A stretch of 64,000 nt of DNA from AC-32 sp963746155. Its GTDB lineage: Bacteria > Actinomycetota > Thermoleophilia > Gaiellales > Gaiellaceae. Under the pieces are notes generated by a model. The model was not told where the DNA came from. It saw only the letters and a program-made list of their open reading frames with translations, and ran no database searches. The position numbers and the translations under genes are program-made. How positions within the stretch are numbered: position 1 is the stretch's first letter; the number at the start of each line of letters is the position of its first letter. The stretch lies in NCBI GenBank assembly GCA_963746155.1, contig CAVVAB010000012.1, forward strand, positions 124,001 through 188,000, read 5' to 3'. This document shows positions 19,159 through 30,318 of this stretch, in pieces.

Positions 19159-19195
19159 CCGCGCATTCTCCATGCGCCCGCGAACTTGCGCAAAC

Positions 19196-20136
19196 CTATG
19201 CAGGCGTCTCGCCGGCGAGGATCGTCGCCAGCTTCGACGAGTCGATGTTCCCGCCGGAGACGATGCAGACGACCTTTCCGTCGCCTCCGTGACCTGCGAG
19301 CGCGGCCGCGAGAGCAAGCCCTCCCGCGCCCTCGGCGACCACCCGCGCCCGCTCGGCGAGCAAGCGGACGGCCGCTGCGGTGTCGTCGAGCGAGACCGCG
19401 AAAGCGCCGTCGAGCGCTTCCTTGGCGCGCGGCCACATCGGGTCGAGCACGCTCGGGGACCCGGAGCCGTCGACGAACGAGGGCCGGTACTCCACGGATC
19501 GCTGCTCGCCGGCTGCGAACGAGGCGGTCAGCGGCGCTCCGGTCTCCGGCTCGACCGCGTACACGCGCGCCTTCGGGCGAAGCTGCTTGACGGCGCTCGC
19601 GATCCCGACGCTGAGCCCGCCGCCCCCGAACGGGACGAGCACGACGTCCGGATCGGGCAGGTCGTCGAGGATCTCGAGGCCGATCGTGCCGTTGCCCGCC
19701 ATCACCCGCTCGTCCTGGACCGGGTGGACGAAGACGCCGCGGCCTCGGGGAAGCTCGACGTGACGAGCGCCTCCCACCAGCGCTCGTGCGTGACCTTGAC
19801 CGTGCGGCCGCCGAGGCGCTCGATCGCCGCCAGCTTCGTCTCGGGCGCGTGGTCGGGAACGACCACCGTGCAGGGAATCTCGAGCTCCCGCGCGGCCCAG
19901 GCGACGCCCTGGCCCATGTTGCCCGCGCTCGCCGTCACGACGCCCGCCTGCAGCTCCTCGCGTGGAATCTGCAGGACCGCGTTCAGCGCGCCGCGGAGCT
20001 TGAACGACCCGATCGGCTGGAGGTTCTCGAGCTTGAGGTAGATCTCGCCCGGGTGCTGGAGGCGCACGAGCGGCGTCCGCGGCACGACGCCGGCCAGCCG
20101 CTCCCGCGCGGCCTCGATCTCGGCGAGCGGGATCAG
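19196..20136 (-). CDS. Threonine/serine dehydratase-like PLP enzyme (frame break; CTG start)
   Basis: About 312 aa. GSFKLRGALNAV holds the PLP lysine, ASAGNMGQGVAWAARELEI follows, and the tetraglycine phosphate loop is PFGGGGLSVG. These are typical of catabolic threonine dehydratase/serine racemase-like enzymes, which deaminate hydroxy amino acids; there is no ACT regulatory domain. The frame breaks near 19745; joining needs a net +2 or -1 change (FPEA to GVFVHPVQDERVM). The only start in register is CTG at 20136, in a CTGA overlap with the cyclodeaminase stop. The pairing with a cyclodeaminase-like gene suggests amino-acid breakdown. Confidence 0.75.
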
Positions 20137-21104
20137 AACGGCACCGAGGTCCCGGCGCCCTCGGCCAGCGCCCGCGCGTAGACGTGCTCCGCGCTGGCGA
20201 GGTCCTCGACCGCGAGGCCGAGCGACTTGAAGACGGTCAGCTCCTCGTCCGAGCGGCGGCCCTCGCCCGAGCCGATCAGCACCTCGCCGAGCTCCGCGCG
20301 GATGTGCTCCGGGCCGAGCCCGGCCATCAGGTAGTCGCCGGACTCGTTCACCATCGACTCGCGCGCGTCGGCGAACAGCGCCGCGGCTTGCATGGTCTCC
20401 GAGTCGAGCTCGCGCGTGGCCGAGATCGACGAGCCCACGGCGTTGACGTGCGTTCCCGGGGCGAGCCAGGCGCGGTCGACGATCGGCTCGCGCGCGGAGG
20501 TGGCCGTCACCACGACGTCCGCGTCGCGCAGTGCCTCCTCGGCGCTCGCGGCGGCCTCGACCGGGAACGGCGCCTCCGACTCGGCGACGAGCGCCTCCAC
20601 CGCCTCGGGGTTGCGGCTCCAGACCCGTGCGCGCTCGAACCGGCCGAGCGCGGCCATCGCCTCGAGGTGCGAGCGCGCCTGGACGCCGGCGCCGAGGATC
20701 GCGAGCACCTTCGCGTCGGGTCTGGCGAGTGCGCGCGTCGCGACCGCAGAGACCGCGGCGGTGCGGATGGCCGTGACAGCCGAGCCGTCGAGCACCGCGC
20801 GCAGCTGGCCCGTCTCGCCGTCGAAGAGCAGCACGCCGCCCTGGTGGGCGTCGAGGCCCTTCGCCGGGTTCCCCGGGAAGATGCAGACCGCCTTCAGGCC
20901 GTACGAGGTCCCGGGCTCGGAGCGGTGCGCGGGCATCAGGCCGAACAGGCTCTCCTCGTCCGGCGGCCGGACAGCCCAGCGCAGCGGCTGCCACATGCGG
21001 CCGCGCGCGAAGTCGGACAGCGTCTCTTGCATGAGCTCGATGCACTCGCCCATCGGGAGCAGCCGCCGGACGTCGTCGTGGGAGAGGACGAGCAGCTCGC
21101 TCAT
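20133..21104 (-). CDS. Ornithine cyclodeaminase/mu-crystallin family protein
   Basis: 323 aa, intact. The Rossmann motif is AILGAGVQARSHLEAM (about residue 130) and the N-terminal part contains GLKAVCIFPGNPAKGLDAHQG, where Lys binds the substrate carboxylate in the family. Members include ornithine and alanine dehydrogenase/cyclodeaminase and ketimine reductases using NAD(P). ATG at 21104 sits beside the end of a dispersed repeat. It is translationally coupled to the threonine-dehydratase-like gene. The specific substrate is not resolved. Confidence 0.8.
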   Translation of the reverse strand: MSELLVLSHDDVRRLLPMGECIELMQETLSDFARGRMWQPLRWAVRPPDEESLFGLMPAHRSEPGTSYGLKAVCIFPGNPAKGLDAHQGGVLLFDGETGQLRAVLDGSAVTAIRTAAVSAVATRALARPDAKVLAILGAGVQARSHLEAMAALGRFERARVWSRNPEAVEALVAESEAPFPVEAAASAEEALRDADVVVTATSAREPIVDRAWLAPGTHVNAVGSSISATRELDSETMQAAALFADARESMVNESGDYLMAGLGPEHIRAELGEVLIGSGEGRRSDEELTVFKSLGLAVEDLASAEHVYARALAEGAGTSVPF

Positions 21105-21190
21105 CTAAGGCGTCGCTTGCGGCGCCGACCTCAGGACGTGCGGGCTCTGCCCGCGCGGCCTTCGGAAATGACCGGTCGATCCGAGTGAAC
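21105..21190 (-). repeat. Dispersed intergenic repeat, copy A
   Basis: Read on the minus strand it contains CTCGGAT, CGACCGGTCATTTC, a stem-loop GCGGGC-AGA-GCCCGC, then CGCACGTCCTGA, TCGG and CGCAAGCGACGCCTTA. Copy B at 35713-35805 on the plus strand has the same blocks in the same order, with the stem changed to GCGAGC-AGG-GCTCGC, so base pairing is kept by paired changes. Copy A ends directly before the cyclodeaminase start codon. It contains no coding frame of interest. Confidence 0.75.
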
Positions 21191-21207
21191 TCATATCGAA
21201 ACCATCT

Positions 21208-22173
21208 CTACACAAAGAGCTTGGCCAACTCGTCGCGCTCCTGCAGCGAGAGCGGGAGGTCGAGCGCGGCGAGCGCAGGCTCGAGGTGCGCGGGCCGACG
21301 CGGGCCGACGACGACGGACGTCACCTGCGGGTGGCTCAGGACCCACGCGAGCGCGAGGGTCGCCGAGTCCACACCGCGTTCTGCGGCGGCCGCCTCGAAC
21401 GCCTCGAGCGCGTCGAAGGTGCGCTCGGTCCCGAGCTCCGTGTACGGCCCGGGGCGAAGGGTCATCCGCGAGCCCGACGGGTACGGCTCACCGCGCCGGT
21501 ACTTGCCGGTCAGCCAGCCGCCCGCGAGCGGGCTGAACGGCGTAAACCCGAGGCCCTCGCGCTCGCAGATGGGGAGCACGTCCGCCTCGGGGCCGCGCTG
21601 GAGGAGGCTGTACTCGTTCTGCACCCACTCGAGGCGCGCGAGGCCGAGCCGCTCGCTCGTCTCGAGCGCCTCCTCGAGCTGCGCGCCGACGAGGTTGCTC
21701 GCCCCGAACGCGCGGATCTTCCCCGAGCGGACGAGCTCGTCCAGCGCGCGCAGGGTCTCCTCGATCGGCGTCTCTGGGTCGGGCTCGTGCGTCAGGTACA
21801 TGTCGATCCGCTCGGTCTGTAGCCGCCCGAGGCTGCCCTCGACCTCGCGCATGATCCGGTCGTACGACAGGCCGTGGTCGTCCGGGTCGCCCGTGACCGG
21901 CCAGTAGACCTTCGTGCTCAGGAGCACCTCGGCGCCCCGCTCCGCCCGCCAGCGGCCGACCCAGGCCTCGCTGCGCCCGCCGCCGTACGAGGCCGCCGTG
22001 TCGAGGACGGCGATCCCGGCCTCGGCGGCGGCGTCCATCAGCGCGAACGCCTCCTCGATCGCCTCGCCCTGGCCGAAGAGCTCGGGCGCCGAGCCGATGC
22101 CGCCGAAGTTCCCGCAGCCGAGGCTGAGGCGCGAGACCTCCAGCTCCGTGCGGCCGAGTCGCCTGACCTCCAC
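21208..22173 (-). CDS. Aldo/keto reductase
   Basis: 321 aa, intact, GTG start at 22173. The family tetrad can be seen: Asp and Tyr in VLDTAASYGGGRSEAW, Lys in LLSTKVYWP and His in MYLTHEPDPETP. The C-terminal SVVVGPRRPAHLEPA contacts NADPH in such enzymes. It is a soluble NADPH-dependent reductase of aldehydes or ketones with unknown substrate. It lies 9 bases after the coxE stop-side neighbour on the same strand, so it may be transcribed with the cox accessory genes. Confidence 0.85.
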   Translation of the reverse strand: MEVRRLGRTELEVSRLSLGCGNFGGIGSAPELFGQGEAIEEAFALMDAAAEAGIAVLDTAASYGGGRSEAWVGRWRAERGAEVLLSTKVYWPVTGDPDDHGLSYDRIMREVEGSLGRLQTERIDMYLTHEPDPETPIEETLRALDELVRSGKIRAFGASNLVGAQLEEALETSERLGLARLEWVQNEYSLLQRGPEADVLPICEREGLGFTPFSPLAGGWLTGKYRRGEPYPSGSRMTLRPGPYTELGTERTFDALEAFEAAAAERGVDSATLALAWVLSHPQVTSVVVGPRRPAHLEPALAALDLPLSLQERDELAKLFV

Positions 22174-22182
22174 GGGTGGAGG

Positions 22183-23214
22183 CTACTTCTCGAGGGCCGC
22201 CCCGACCGCCTCGAGGCTCGCGAGGTTGTGCCCGCTCGCGAAGACGTCGACGTAGGGGAGCGCGGCCTGCATCCCGCGCGCGAGCGGCGCGTAGGCCGGG
22301 TCCTCCTTGAGCGGGTTGAGCCAGAACACCTCGTGGGCGAGGCGCGAGAGCCGGGCCATCTGCTCGGCCAGCAGGTCGGGGTCGCCGACCTCGAGCCCGT
22401 CCGAGAGGATCACGACGTTCGCCCCGCGCGCGAGGCCGCGGTGCCCGTACTCGTCGAGGAAGCGCTTCAGCGACTCGCCGATCCGCGTGCCGCCGTTCCA
22501 GTCGACCACCTCGGCGGCTGCGCGGTCGAGCGCCTCGTCGAGGTCGGCGGCCGCGAGCGCGCGCGTCAGTCGTGTCAGCCGGGTGCCGAAGCAGAAGGCC
22601 TCGAAGCGCCGGTCTGCCCGCAGGACAGCGTGCGAGAACATCAGCAGCGCGCGGGAGTAGTCGGCCATCGAGCCGGACACGTCGAGGATGAGGATCAGGC
22701 GTCTTGGCTTGCGACGACGTGTCTGCCACGCGCGCTCGAGGGGCTCGCCGCCGGTCCGGAACGAGCGCCGCAGGGTGCGGCGCAGGTCGGGAGCCCCGCG
22801 GCGCGAGGCCTGGCGGCGGCGTACTCGCCGCGGCGGGAGCGAGAACGGCACCTGCGCCATCAGCGCGGCGAGCTGGGCGAGCTCCTCCGGCGAGCACTGC
22901 GCGAAGCTCTTCTCCCGGAGCAGCTCGACGGGGCTCGCGAGCGCGAGATCGACCTCCTGCTCTGGGGCCGTGACGCGCACGAGCGTCCGCACCTCGGGCT
23001 CGACCTCGCCGAAGAAGTTGCCGAACACGCGGTCGTAGGAAGGGATGTCCTGCGGCCGACCGACGAGCGTGGCGCGGCCGGCCCAGTAGAGGTCGTCCGG
23101 GGAGAGCGCGGCGGCCGCCCGGCAGAAGACGGCGATGCGGCCGGTCCCGACCGGCAGGCCCTCGTCGCGAAGCGCCCGCCCGAAGCGGGTCAGCGTCTCG
23201 ACGGCCTCACTCAC
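22183..23214 (-). CDS. coxE: CoxE-like von Willebrand factor A protein
   Basis: 343 aa, GTG start at 23214. The central VWA domain has the metal-ion-dependent adhesion site DVSGSMADYS (about residue 198) and later NGGTRIGESL and VILSDGLEVGD. An arginine-rich segment precedes it. In cox clusters CoxE works with the MoxR ATPase CoxD to mature the Cu-S-Mo centre of CO dehydrogenase. Here the gene overlaps coxD by 8 bases and both are read away from coxMSL, unlike the usual same-strand order. Confidence 0.8.
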   Translation of the reverse strand: MSEAVETLTRFGRALRDEGLPVGTGRIAVFCRAAAALSPDDLYWAGRATLVGRPQDIPSYDRVFGNFFGEVEPEVRTLVRVTAPEQEVDLALASPVELLREKSFAQCSPEELAQLAALMAQVPFSLPPRRVRRRQASRRGAPDLRRTLRRSFRTGGEPLERAWQTRRRKPRRLILILDVSGSMADYSRALLMFSHAVLRADRRFEAFCFGTRLTRLTRALAAADLDEALDRAAAEVVDWNGGTRIGESLKRFLDEYGHRGLARGANVVILSDGLEVGDPDLLAEQMARLSRLAHEVFWLNPLKEDPAYAPLARGMQAALPYVDVFASGHNLASLEAVGAALEK

Positions 23215-24076
23215 GCGTGAGCTCGGGCAGCTCGGCCTCGACGCGACGCAGGTCGTCGCGGTTCTTGACCGCCCACCCGATCGTCTCGCGGGCCGGCCTC
23301 CCGTTCGCCGACGAGGCGCCGAGCAGCGAGAGCGCGCGTGCCCAGTCGATCGCCTCCGCGACGCCGGGCAGCTTCACGAGGTCGAGCTCGCGCAGCCGCC
23401 CGACCGTCTCGGCGACCGAGCGGGCGAGCTCCTCGGAGACACCGGGCGCGCGCAGGCGGACGATCTCCACCTCGCGCTCGAGCTCCGGGAAGTCGATCCA
23501 GTGGTAGAGGCAGCGCCGCTTGAGCGCGTCGTGCAGCTCGCGCGTGCGGTTCGAGGTGATCACGACCGCGGGAGGCGCGTCCGCAGTGATCGTCCCCAGC
23601 TCGGGCACGGTCACGGCGTACTCCGAGAGCACCTCGAGCAGGAAGGCCTCGAACTCGTCGTCCGCGCGGTCGAGCTCGTCGATCAGGAGCACGCCGCCCG
23701 AACCTGCGCGGATCGCCCGCAGCAGCGGGCGCTCGAGCAGGAAGTCCGGCCCGTACAGCTCCGCCACGCGCTCGTCGGGCTCGAGCTCGCCTGCCTGGAG
23801 CGCGCGCGCGTAGAGCAGCTGGCGCGAGTAGTCCCACTCGTACAACGCCTGCGCCGCGTCGATCCCCTCGTAGCACTGGAGGCGGATCAGCTCGGCGTCG
23901 AGGATGCGGGCGAGCGTCTTCCCGACTTCCGTCTTGCCGACACCGGCCTCGCCCTCGAGCAGCAGCGGGCGGCCCATCGAGTGCGCGAGGAAGATCGCGG
24001 TCGCGAGACCGCGATCCGGAAGGTACGACTCGGCCGCGAGCGCTCGCTCGACGTCGTCGACTGAATCCAGGGGCAT
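23207..24076 (-). CDS. coxD: CoxD-like MoxR-family AAA ATPase
   Basis: 289 aa from ATG 24076; an ATG at 24085 would add three residues and cannot be excluded. Walker A is GEAGVGKTEVGKT, Walker B is LLIDELDRADDEF, and sensor-type ITSNRTRELHDALKRRC follows, all typical of MoxR proteins. CoxD is the ATPase needed for late assembly of the CO dehydrogenase active site, together with CoxE. The gene begins 94 bases before coxM on the opposite strand, so the two arms of the cox locus share a control region. Confidence 0.85.
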   Translation of the reverse strand: MPLDSVDDVERALAAESYLPDRGLATAIFLAHSMGRPLLLEGEAGVGKTEVGKTLARILDAELIRLQCYEGIDAAQALYEWDYSRQLLYARALQAGELEPDERVAELYGPDFLLERPLLRAIRAGSGGVLLIDELDRADDEFEAFLLEVLSEYAVTVPELGTITADAPPAVVITSNRTRELHDALKRRCLYHWIDFPELEREVEIVRLRAPGVSEELARSVAETVGRLRELDLVKLPGVAEAIDWARALSLLGASSANGRPARETIGWAVKNRDDLRRVEAELPELTRE

Positions 24077-24085
24077 GGGGAACAT

Positions 24086-24170
24086 CGTAGGGAACGTCGG
24101 TGCAGCGGGTACCCCTCGCGGGGGCGTATTCTCGCTGTGGCACCGTTGCTGCGGACCAAGGAGGTGGCCT
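24086..24170. promoter_or_regulatory. Divergent coxDE/coxMSL spacer with strong ribosome-binding site
   Basis: This short spacer must carry the promoters of both arms of the cox locus. AAGGAGGT at 24158-24165, 5 bases before GTG 24171, is close to a perfect Shine-Dalgarno sequence and fixes the coxM start. TATTCT near 24128 could be a plus-strand -10 box, but no convincing -35 box accompanies it. No regulator-binding palindrome of note is seen beyond CCCC-TCGC-GGGG. Confidence 0.5.
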
Positions 24171-25037
24171 GTGTATCCCGCAAGCTTCGAGTACTTCGCA
24201 CCAACGACCCTCGAGGAGGCGGGTGAGATCCTCGAGCGCTTCGGGGACGAGGCCAAGGTCCTCGCTGGAGGGCAGAGCCTGATCCCGCTGATGAAGCTTC
24301 GCTTTGCGTCGCCGAAGGCACTCGTGGACGTCAACGGCATCGACGGGCTCGACACCCTCGCCGAGGACGGCGGCGGGCTCAAGATCGGCGCGCTCGTCCG
24401 GCACTCCGCCTGCGAGGGATCGGACGTGCTGAAGGGGCGATTCGGCGCGCTCGGCGACGCGGCGCCGCAGATCTCCGACCCGATCGTCCGGAACCGCGGG
24501 ACCGTCGGCGGCTCGCTCGCGCACGCCGATCCCCAGGGCGACTGGGGCTCGGTCATGATCGCGGTCGGCGCCGAGGTCGTGGCGCGCGGCCCGGGCGGCG
24601 AGCGCACGATTCCGGTCCGCGAGCTCTTCGACGGGCCGTTCACGACGAAGCTCGCGCCCTCGGAGATCCTGACCGAGATCAGGGTTCCCGACCCGGGCGC
24701 GAAGGCGGGTGGCACCTACCTCAAGCTGGAGCGCAAGGTCGGCGACTTCGCCACCGTCGGCGTCGCCGTCCACGTCTCGTTCTCGAACGGCTCGGTCGGG
24801 CGCGCCGGGATCGCGCTGACCGGAGTCGGGCCGACGAACCTCGCCGCCACCGCGGCCGAGGAGGCGCTCGCCGGCAAGGCGCTCGACGACGAGGCGATCG
24901 GCGAGGCAGCGCGCCTCGCGGCCGAGGCGGCCCAGCCGCGCACCGACACGCGCGGGAGCGAGGAGTACAAGCGAAACGTCGTCCGCGTCTTCACGGAGCG
25001 AGGTCTCCGCACTGCGGCTGAAGGGAGCAGCGAATGA
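24171..25037 (+). CDS. coxM: Form I carbon monoxide dehydrogenase, FAD-binding medium subunit
   Basis: 288 aa, the usual CoxM length. FAD-binding motifs are AGGQSLIPLMKLRFA (about residue 32) and GTVGGSLAHADPQGD (about residue 108, the TIGGxxAH-type loop). The C-terminal CODH-like domain follows. The subunit takes electrons from the 2Fe-2S clusters of CoxS and passes them to quinone. The gene order coxM-coxS-coxL is that of form I CO dehydrogenases, and ATGA overlap couples it to coxS. Form I status rests on the CoxL motif downstream. Confidence 0.9.
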   Translation: MYPASFEYFAPTTLEEAGEILERFGDEAKVLAGGQSLIPLMKLRFASPKALVDVNGIDGLDTLAEDGGGLKIGALVRHSACEGSDVLKGRFGALGDAAPQISDPIVRNRGTVGGSLAHADPQGDWGSVMIAVGAEVVARGPGGERTIPVRELFDGPFTTKLAPSEILTEIRVPDPGAKAGGTYLKLERKVGDFATVGVAVHVSFSNGSVGRAGIALTGVGPTNLAATAAEEALAGKALDDEAIGEAARLAAEAAQPRTDTRGSEEYKRNVVRVFTERGLRTAAEGSSE

Positions 25038-25543
25038 CTGAGGTCATGGTCGCCCGGGAGGGCGTGATCAACCGCCCCATCACGGTTACGGTCAACGGCC
25101 AGGAGCGTTCGGCGATCGTCGAGACGCGCCTGCTGCTCGTCCACCTTCTGCGCGAGACCTTCGGGCTGACTGGAACGCACATCGGCTGCGACACGACGAG
25201 CTGCGGCGCCTGCACCGTTCTCGTCGACGGCGTGCCCGTCAAGTCGTGCACGCAGTTCGCCGTCCAGGCCGACGGCCACGAGGTGACGACGGTCGAGGGC
25301 CTCGCGACCGCCGAGGGGCTTCATCCCATCCAGGAGGGGTTCCGCGAGGAGCACGGGCTCCAGTGCGGGTTCTGCACGCCCGGGATGATGCTCACCGCGA
25401 CGGCGCTGCTGAAGAAGAACCCGAGCCCGTCGGAGAAAGAGATCCGCTGGGCGCTGTCGGGCAACGTCTGCCGCTGCACCGGCTACCAGAACATCGTCAA
25501 GGCGGTCCAGCACGCGGCCGCAGCGCTCGAAGAGGGGAGGTAG
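25034..25543 (+). CDS. coxS: Form I carbon monoxide dehydrogenase, 2Fe-2S small subunit
   Basis: 169 aa. The plant-ferredoxin-like cluster motif GCDTTSCGACTVLVDG with the later SC and the second cluster motif QCGFCTPGMM...CRCTGY provide all eight cysteines of the two 2Fe-2S clusters. The subunit carries electrons from the Mo-Cu site in CoxL to FAD in CoxM. It begins in ATGA overlap with coxM and ends 2 bases before the coxL start. The N-terminal 16 residues before the first strand are slightly longer than in copy 2 of the locus. Confidence 0.92.
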   Translation: MTEVMVAREGVINRPITVTVNGQERSAIVETRLLLVHLLRETFGLTGTHIGCDTTSCGACTVLVDGVPVKSCTQFAVQADGHEVTTVEGLATAEGLHPIQEGFREEHGLQCGFCTPGMMLTATALLKKNPSPSEKEIRWALSGNVCRCTGYQNIVKAVQHAAAALEEGR

Positions 25544-25545
25544 AG

Positions 25546-27896
<2,351 letters not shown>

Positions 27897-27900
<4 letters not shown>

Positions 27901-28733
27901 ACGTTCTCGTCGAGGCCGGCCGGCTCGCCGCAGAGGGAAGGCCGTTCGCGCTCGCGACCGTCGTCGGCGTCGAGCGCCCGGCCTCGGCGCGGAGAGGAGA
28001 CCATGCCATCGTCACTCCCGAAGGCGCGTTGCACGGCTGGGTCGGAGGAGCGTGCACCGAGTCGACCGTGGTTCGCGAAGGGCTGCTCGCGCTCGCGGAC
28101 GGCGAGGCCCGGGTCGTCCGGGTCGAGGGCGGCTGCGCGTCCGAGGGGACGATCGAGCTGCTCGTAGAGCCGAGGCTGCCCGCTCCGCTCATCGCCGTGG
28201 TCGGGGACAGCCCCGCGGCGCGCACGCTGATGGAGCTCGCGCGGACGCTTGGCTGGCGGGTCGCGGACGAGCTCCAGGAGAAGGCCGATGCCGTGGTCAT
28301 CGCGTCGATGGGCCAGGGCGACGAGGAGGCGCTGCAGGCCGCGCTCGCCCTCGGCGCCGGTTACGTGGGGCTCGTGGCGAGCTCGAAGCGCGGCGCCGCG
28401 GTGCTGGCCGAGCTCCGGGCGAGAGGTCTGGACGAGGAGGCGCTCGCGCGCGTCCGCTGTCCGGCCGGGCTCGACCTCGGTCCGTCGAGCCAGGAGGAGA
28501 TCGCAGTCGCGATCCTGGCCGAGCTGGTGGCGTGGCGGCACACGAAGCCGGGCTCGCCGGCCGAGCTGGTCGAGCAGGCAGTCGCGATCGACCCGGTCTG
28601 CGGGATGACCGTCGCGATCGACGGGGCCGCCCACACGCACGAGCTCGACGGTGTCACGTACTACTTCTGCGGCCCTGGGTGCCGGAGCCGGTTCGAAGAG
28701 GACGCGGAGCGCTACCTCGGTGCCGCGCGATGA
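27897..28733 (+). CDS. XdhC/CoxF-like maturation protein fused to a YHS domain
   Basis: 278 aa. The N-terminal XdhC domain has GWVGGACTESTVVREG; the Rossmann part has IAVVGDSPAARTLMELA and YVGLVASSKRGAAVL. From about residue 230 a YHS domain follows: DPVCGMTV, then VTYYFCGPGCRSRFEEDAERYL. YHS domains bind metal through their Cys residues and occur in copper-handling proteins, while XdhC proteins carry molybdenum cofactor to hydroxylases. The fusion next to a Cu-Mo enzyme gene suggests a role in building or delivering the Cu-S-Mo site; this is inference. It overlaps coxL and the next gene by 4 bases each. Confidence 0.8.
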
Positions 28734-29752
28734 GGGAAATCCTCGACACGCTTGCCCGCTGGAAGGCCTCGGGTGCGAAGGTCGCGACGGCGACGGTCGT
28801 CTCGACCGAGCGCTCTGCGCCGCGCGACCCGGGCGCGATGCTCGCCGTCTCGGAGAGCGGGGACGTTGCAGGCTCGGTCACGGGCGGCTGCGTCGAGCCG
28901 GCGGTGTTCGAGGAGGCGCGCGAGGTGCTCGCGGGCGGCGGGGCGCGTCTGCGCACCTACGGGATCGCGGACGAGGAGGCCTTCGAGGTCGGCCTGCCCT
29001 GCGGCGGCACTGTCCACATCTTCGTCGACTCCATGGACCCGGCCATGATCGATCCGCTCGCCAAGGCGATCGAGGAGGAGCGGCCCGTGGCGCGGGTCGT
29101 TCCCGTCTCGGGGCCGAACGCGGGCGCCGAACGCCTCGTCTTCGCGGACGACGAGGTGAGCGACGAGATCGGCCGCACGGCGCAGGAGCTGCTCGCGGCC
29201 GGCGAGACCTCGCTCGTCCAGGTCGGCGACGACGAGGTGTTCGTCGACTCGTTCGCGCCGCGGCCGAACATGTACGTCTTCGGCGCGGTCGACCACGCGG
29301 CCGCGGTCGCGGAGATCGGCCGCTTCCTCGGCTACCGCGTCACCGTGTGCGACGCGCGGGCGAAGTTCGTCACGCCCGAGCGCTTCCCGGAGGCGGACGA
29401 GCTGGTCGTCGAGTGGCCCGACCGCTTCCTCGAGCGCTCGCCGGTGGACGAGCGGACGGCGATCTGCGTGCTCACCCACGACCACAAGTTCGACATCCCC
29501 GCGCTGAAGGCCGCGCTCGCGACGAATGCGGGCTACATCGGCGCGATGGGCAGCAGGCGGACGACCGAGCAGCGGGTCGAGCTCCTGCGCGCCGAGGGCG
29601 TCTCCGACGACGAGCTCACGCGAATCCACGCACCGATCGGGCTTCGGATCGGCGCGCGCACCCCACAGGAGGTCGCCGTCTCGGTCGCGGCCCAGCTGAT
29701 CGAGGTGCAGCGCGCGCCGAAGGAGAGCCGCGCCAAGGCGGTGACGAGCTGA
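28730..29752 (+). CDS. XdhC-family molybdenum cofactor insertion protein
   Basis: 340 aa, intact. The N-terminal half has GSVTGGCVEPAVFEEARE and LPCGGTVHIFVD; the C-terminal Rossmann half has MYVFGAVDHAAAVAEIGR and GYIGAMGSRRTTEQR, the standard two-domain XdhC/CoxI layout. Such proteins bind sulfurated molybdopterin-cytosine dinucleotide and deliver it to xanthine-dehydrogenase-type enzymes. It is the second, full-length XdhC copy and lacks the YHS tail of its neighbour, so each may serve a different one of the two coxL products in this locus. Its stop overlaps the proposed coxG start. Confidence 0.85.
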   Translation: MREILDTLARWKASGAKVATATVVSTERSAPRDPGAMLAVSESGDVAGSVTGGCVEPAVFEEAREVLAGGGARLRTYGIADEEAFEVGLPCGGTVHIFVDSMDPAMIDPLAKAIEEERPVARVVPVSGPNAGAERLVFADDEVSDEIGRTAQELLAAGETSLVQVGDDEVFVDSFAPRPNMYVFGAVDHAAAVAEIGRFLGYRVTVCDARAKFVTPERFPEADELVVEWPDRFLERSPVDERTAICVLTHDHKFDIPALKAALATNAGYIGAMGSRRTTEQRVELLRAEGVSDDELTRIHAPIGLRIGARTPQEVAVSVAAQLIEVQRAPKESRAKAVTS

Positions 29753-30318
29753 AGATCGAGAGCTCGTTCGACGTTCCGGTCGCGCCCGAGAAGGCGTGGG
29801 ACCTGCTGATGGACGTCCCGCGCGTGATCCCGTGTATGCCCGGCGCGACGCTGACGGAGACCGTCGACGACTCGAACTGGAAGGCGAAGCTGAACGTGAA
29901 GCTGGGGCCGATCTCGCTTGCGTTCGACACCGACGTCAAGCGCGAGGAGACCGACGAGGCGGCCCGCAGGGCGACGCTCTCGGCCAAGGCGCGCGAGTCG
30001 CGCGGCCGCGGGGCCGCGCAGGCGACGATCGTGTCCGCGCTCTCGCAGCTCGACGGAGGGACGCGCGTCGACGTCACCACCGACCTGATGCTCACCGGAG
30101 CGGTCGCGCAGTACGGGCGCGGGATCGTCGAGGACGTCTCGCAGCAGATGGTGCAGAGCTTCGCGAACTGCCTGCAGGCGCAGCTCGTGGCGGAGCCGGA
30201 GGAGGCCGAGGCGGCCGTCGCGGCCCAGGCCAAGCCGGTCGGCGGCCTGCGGCTCGGGCTCGGGGCGATCTGGCGGCAGTTCATCGGGCTGTTCAGGCGC
30301 GAAGGAGGGAAGTCGTGA
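29749..30318 (+). CDS. coxG: CoxG-like START/SRPBCC protein (CTG start)
   Basis: 189 aa. KIESSFDVPVAPEKAWDLL opens a SRPBCC (polyketide-cyclase/START-like) fold, and VIPCMPGATLTE is the CoxG/carbon-monoxide-dehydrogenase subunit G hallmark. The C-terminus GLGAIWRQFIGLF is a hydrophobic or amphipathic tail; in known CoxG this end anchors the enzyme to the membrane. The first possible ATG would delete about 20 residues of conserved sequence, so the CTG at 29749, in CTGA overlap with the previous stop, is the best start. It overlaps the next coxS-like gene by 4 bases (GTGA). Confidence 0.8.
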   Translation: MKIESSFDVPVAPEKAWDLLMDVPRVIPCMPGATLTETVDDSNWKAKLNVKLGPISLAFDTDVKREETDEAARRATLSAKARESRGRGAAQATIVSALSQLDGGTRVDVTTDLMLTGAVAQYGRGIVEDVSQQMVQSFANCLQAQLVAEPEEAEAAVAAQAKPVGGLRLGLGAIWRQFIGLFRREGGKS

